A DNA stretch of 64,000 nt from Jeotgalibacillus campisalis (GTDB lineage Bacteria > Bacillota > Bacilli > Bacillales > Jeotgalibacillaceae): the NCBI RefSeq assembly GCF_000829515.1, contig NZ_JXRR01000010.1, forward strand, positions 62,001 through 126,000, given 5' to 3'. Each line of letters opens with the position of its first letter. The first letter of the stretch is position 1. The position numbers and the translations under genes were made by a program. Under the pieces are notes generated by a model, which did not search any database, had not been told where the DNA came from, and was given only the letters and a program-made list of their open reading frames with translations. Shown here piece after piece: positions 61,478 through 64,000 of this stretch.

Positions 61478-61479
61478 GT

Positions 61480-61521
61480 AAAAAGCCTGAAGAAAAATCC
61501 AATGGACATGTTCTTCAGGCT
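61480..61521 (-). terminator. Terminator of the ABC permease gene
   Basis: Stem agcctgaagaa / ttcttcaggct between convergent genes, with T-rich tail on the minus strand. Confidence 0.8.
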
Positions 61522-61530
61522 GATGTCTTA

Positions 61531-62205
61531 TTATAGATAACTTTCATACCGTTTTTCCAAATAATTTTGCAGAACCGTCATAGCAGAGCACAGCGCCCAA
61601 TAAATGAGTGCTACTAAGATGTACATCGTCATAAAATCAAATTCTCTGCCGCCAACAATTCTGGCTTTCTGAAAAATCTCAGGTACTGTGATCATTGCAG
61701 CAAGAGAAGAGGCTTTAATAATATCAAGTTGTACGTTAGCAAGCGGCGGTGTAGCTATACGAATAGATTGAGGCAAAATAATACCGAACATGGTCTGCCA
61801 ATAGGACAATCCGAGCGCTTTTGCCGATTCCCATTGTCCCTTATCAACAGAAGACAGGGAAGATCGGATAATTTCAGCAATATAGGCGGCACTGTTTACA
61901 CTAAAAGCAATTAAAGCAGCTTGAAGCGGAGAAAGCTGTAAACCAATGATGGGTAATCCAAAATAAAGCATAAATAAAATAACCAGGATTGGTACACCGC
62001 GCATAAATGATATATACGTTCTCGTCGGCCATCTTAAAACGGCGTATTTTGAAGTGCGGGCGAGTGCCAGGAAAAAGCCAATGATAAGACCCGCAGCCAT
62101 ACTTACGAGAGAAATCAGGATGGTGTAGCCGATGCCCTCCATAACGTAAGGGAAGGAGTCAATGGCGAGCTGGGGGTCAAACAGATATTCCCATTTTATA
62201 TCCAT
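61531..62205 (-). CDS. Amino-acid ABC transporter permease
   Basis: A 224-residue permease of the polar amino-acid (HAAT) family, with about five segments and the ATPase-contact EAA loop SAKALGLSYWQTMFGIILPQSIR. RTYISFMRGVPILVILFMLYF and SAAYIAEIIRSSLSSVDKGQWE are also diagnostic. It should form a homodimer with an ATPase. The ATG at 62205 has AAGGTG 9 bases upstream; a GTG at 62217 would add four residues. It follows the binding-protein gene by about 45 bases. No ATPase gene is next to it. Confidence 0.88.
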   Translation of the reverse strand: MDIKWEYLFDPQLAIDSFPYVMEGIGYTILISLVSMAAGLIIGFFLALARTSKYAVLRWPTRTYISFMRGVPILVILFMLYFGLPIIGLQLSPLQAALIAFSVNSAAYIAEIIRSSLSSVDKGQWESAKALGLSYWQTMFGIILPQSIRIATPPLANVQLDIIKASSLAAMITVPEIFQKARIVGGREFDFMTMYILVALIYWALCSAMTVLQNYLEKRYESYL

Positions 62206-62250
62206 CAGCCATAACACCTTCTTTCCCTAAATCTGTTTACAAACATGAAT

Positions 62251-63108
62251 TTATTCTTCAAAGTCAATATCAGGCTCCTGTGTTACATCTGCTCCTGCAA
62301 AAAATTCGGCAGAAATTTCAGCAATTGTGCCATCTTCAAGCATTTCGTCCAGCACCTGGTTCACATTCTCTATTAATTCGCTATTATCATTATTCATTAC
62401 CATACCAGCCTCTGATGGACTGTATTTTAAATCAGGGTGAATCGTAATATCAAGCTCCGGGAAAGCTTCAAGTGCAAGCGTCTGCAGGTAGTAGTCATTT
62501 AAAATGACATCTGAATTGCCAACATGAACATCGCGAAGATATTCTTCGTTTGTTGCGTTGTCATAAATTTTTTCTATTGCTCCGTATTCCCGCGCAAGTT
62601 CCATATAAACAGAAGTTGCAGCTCCTGCAGCCTGCTTTCCTTCCAGATCTTCAAAGGTTTCGATTCCGGATAAATCTTCTTCCCGTACAATCGCTGTACC
62701 ATATGAGTATTTGATAGGAGTAGAAAAAGCAAATTTCTCTTTACGCTCTTCGTTTATTTCGATATCGTTGGCAGCCAGATCCACCTGACCGGAATTAACA
62801 GCTGTCAGCATACCGTCGAAGCCAATTTCCTCAAAATCAACCTCGAGGTCCATACGCTCTGCCATTTCAAGCACTACTTCCACTTCGAATCCTGTCAGTT
62901 CTTCTGAATCAGCATCATAATAAGAAGTAGGGTAAAGAGTTCCAGAAGTGGCAACAGTTAAAACACCTTCCTCCTGAATTTCATCCCAAACGGATGTATC
63001 TGCTTCCTCGCTATTATTTGAACTGCCGCTCCCGCATGCAGCTAAAAGTGCGATTGACAAGGCGCCTGCTGTCAACGCCTGATACTTTTTGGTAAATAAT
63101 AATTTCAC
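62251..63108 (-). CDS. Amino-acid ABC transporter substrate-binding lipoprotein
   Basis: A 285-residue family 3 solute-binding lipoprotein. Signal peptide and lipobox LAAC at about residue 25; then LTVATSGTLYPTSYYD, LTGFEVEVVLEMAERM, GFDGMLTAVNSGQVDLAAND and KFAFSTPIKYSYGTAIV. The chain is very acidic, like surface proteins of salt- or alkali-adapted Bacillaceae. The ligand is likely a polar amino acid or cystine, but cannot be read. It is first in a two-gene unit with the permease. Confidence 0.88.
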   Translation of the reverse strand: MKLLFTKKYQALTAGALSIALLAACGSGSSNNSEEADTSVWDEIQEEGVLTVATSGTLYPTSYYDADSEELTGFEVEVVLEMAERMDLEVDFEEIGFDGMLTAVNSGQVDLAANDIEINEERKEKFAFSTPIKYSYGTAIVREEDLSGIETFEDLEGKQAAGAATSVYMELAREYGAIEKIYDNATNEEYLRDVHVGNSDVILNDYYLQTLALEAFPELDITIHPDLKYSPSEAGMVMNNDNSELIENVNQVLDEMLEDGTIAEISAEFFAGADVTQEPDIDFEE

Positions 63109-63344
63109 AAAAAATCCCCCTCTATTTTAGATCCTTTAAAAACATAGCATCCGACTCGGGCTTAGGGCAAGTACTTAATACCAGTATTTATATTTGTTGA
63201 ATAAGGTAAAATAGATGGAATTATCTGTTTTCATAAGTGATATAAATCGGTTTATACCTTACTCTTACAAGTGATTCTTTTAATTCAATCTAATGAAACC
63301 ATTTCTTGAAAAACGCCTTGATAATCAATAAAGAGTGAATACGA
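63109..63344. other. Promoter region of the ABC transporter unit
   Basis: An AT-rich stretch of about 235 bp upstream of the binding-protein gene on the minus strand. No clear operator or riboswitch (no T-box core or SAM motif) was seen; an unmarked promoter is assumed. Confidence 0.35.
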
Positions 63345-63500
63345 CAAAAAAAGAGCCTGGGACAAATGTCTGTCTCAAGCTCTTTGCCGGTTCACTTCAC
63401 TTCAGGGGTACGCTTTCTGCAGGGACGGCGCTTAAGTCCTCCCCAGGCTTTGCCTTGCGGGGGCTCAAGCAGCCGTCTCATCCTGCTGGAGTCGCCGATC
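63345..63500 (-). repeat. Dispersed repeat family A, copy 4 (shortened, minus strand)
   Basis: Reverse-complement match to the last about 155 bases of the family: gcaaag-type tail, ggcttgagccc-type middle and ggcgactccagcagga at 63480-63497, where the match stops. The head carrying the gtgaacggagcgg part is missing. The hairpin gagcctgggaca (63353-63364) / tgtctcaagctc (63371-63382) has a seven-T run on the minus strand, so it is a working-looking terminator downstream of the oxidoreductase gene. Confidence 0.75.
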
Positions 63501-63587
63501 GCATCATTTACATGATAGTCACTTCTTAATTTCTGTCATTTTAGTGAGCTCTTATAAGCCCATGTTAACAAGCAAACATTTCAGGCT

Positions 63588-64000
63588 TTACGATTCTTTT
63601 TGATCCATCGGGTACACGATGCCAAGCTGCTGACGGATGGTCTGCATCAGGGCGACTACGTTCAGAGACAGCTCGTGTGTATTGATCGCTGATTCAATTT
63701 GTCCGTTCTCATAAGCACGGGCGAATTCCTCAAGCTCATAAGCCATCGGTGCTTTAGATTGCGTAACAGAAAGATCTTCTTGCCCGCCTTCCTTGGTTAT
63801 GCGCATCACAGAATCAGGGGAACTGATTCGAGAAATATGAAGTGCTGCTTTTTCGCCTGAGATTTCACTCGGCAGGTAGCTGTTGGTGATTTTAGAAAAT
63901 GTAATGACAGCATCCATTTCTCCGTAGCTTAAGAGAACCATACCCTGGCCATCAACACCTGTATGAAGATTCGTACTGATCGCTTTTACCTCTTCAGGCA
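63588..64000 (-). CDS. Gfo/Idh/MocA-type oxidoreductase, 3' part (cut by window edge)
   Basis: The frame is open through 64000, so the visible 137 codons are the C-terminal part. The residues (QGMVLLSYGEMDAVITFSK, SEISGEKAALHISRISSP, AYELEEFARAYENG) fit the C-terminal domain of NAD-dependent sugar dehydrogenases/oxidoreductases of the Gfo/Idh/MocA family, which use a Rossmann N-terminal half not shown here. Substrate unknown. Minus strand; the family A repeat after it probably ends the transcript. Confidence 0.65.
   Translation of the reverse strand, partial: PEEVKAISTNLHTGVDGQGMVLLSYGEMDAVITFSKITNSYLPSEISGEKAALHISRISSPDSVMRITKEGGQEDLSVTQSKAPMAYELEEFARAYENGQIESAINTHELSLNVVALMQTIRQQLGIVYPMDQKES

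Noticed and set aside
63335-63529. 64-codon reading frame in repeat copy 4
   Set aside because: It lies inside the repeat, and the same region is non-coding in the other copies.

Overview
The window looks like chromosomal DNA of a spore-forming, low-GC Gram-positive rod (Bacillaceae). The evidence is Shine-Dalgarno sites close to AAGGAGG, heavy use of GTG and TTG starts, many proteins that read as orthologues of Bacillus subtilis genes (YrhE/YrhD formate dehydrogenase, FdhD, AsnO, Spo0M-like, RsbR paralogues, PpaC, Pgl, XylR, CwlK, TcyP, YkoW-like), and Bacillus-type control elements (xyl operator, yybP-ykoY manganese riboswitch, sigma-B-like promoters). Several proteins are acid-rich, which fits but does not prove a halotolerant or alkaliphilic lifestyle. 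I see no rRNA, tRNA, CRISPR array, prophage or intact insertion sequence.

Layout. 1-7.6 kb holds mixed single genes: hydrolase end, four acetyltransferases including one at 7.1 kb, a hydroxyacid dehydrogenase, a phosphoesterase, a YtxH-like stress protein, a ChrA/PadR pair and a DUF3243 protein. 7.7-20.6 kb is a self-contained formate/molybdenum block: moeB, moaC, moeA-mobB-moaE-moaD-mobA-moaA, moaB, a formate dehydrogenase catalytic subunit with its YrhD partner, an OFA-type transporter and fdhD. Together these make Mo-cofactor, sulfurate it, insert it and supply substrate. 20.7-29.1 kb is rich in signalling genes: Spo0M-like, an MFS transporter, two RsbR stressosome proteins, a GTPase-DUF697, a membrane GGDEF-EAL protein and a membrane GGDEF protein. 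29.2-31 kb is a Vga-type antibiotic-resistance ABC-F gene behind a leader ORF and attenuator. 31.2-37.8 kb has DUF302, asnO, acetyltransferases, an unusual MurE-like ligase and a flavin monooxygenase.

38.1-42.6 kb is a xylan/xylose locus: xylR, a shared operator, a GH52 beta-xylosidase, and then a deletion scar joining the 5' end of xylA to the 3' half of xylB. 42.9-48.4 kb has a HAD phosphatase, a Dph6-like ATPase, CwlK, three tandem 209-bp repeats, a membrane protein with a metalloprotease-like motif, an AEC transporter and Pgl. 48.7-58.8 kb has two transporters, an OB-like hypothetical, PpaC, a uracil-DNA-glycosylase-like protein, CapA, an ECF sigma/anti-sigma/membrane-protein operon and an AlkD-like protein. 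58.9-61.5 kb is a Mn riboswitch followed by two paralogous cation exchangers. The end carries an amino-acid ABC permease and binding protein without an ATPase, and the 3' part of a Gfo/Idh oxidoreductase.

A dispersed repeat of about 160-230 bp occurs four times (4.7, 19.5, 48.4 and 63.4 kb). It always points the same way as the gene before it and ends in a terminator hairpin whose two arms covary between copies. The 209-bp tandem repeat at 44.9 kb appears to be a relative of it. No single unknown multi-gene defence or metabolic system stands out. The most interesting items are the terminator-carrying repeat family, the ABC-F leader, the xylA-xylB scar, the divergent MurE-like ligase, the ECF operon with its triple PGxGH membrane protein, and an orphan promoter-terminator unit at 35 kb.
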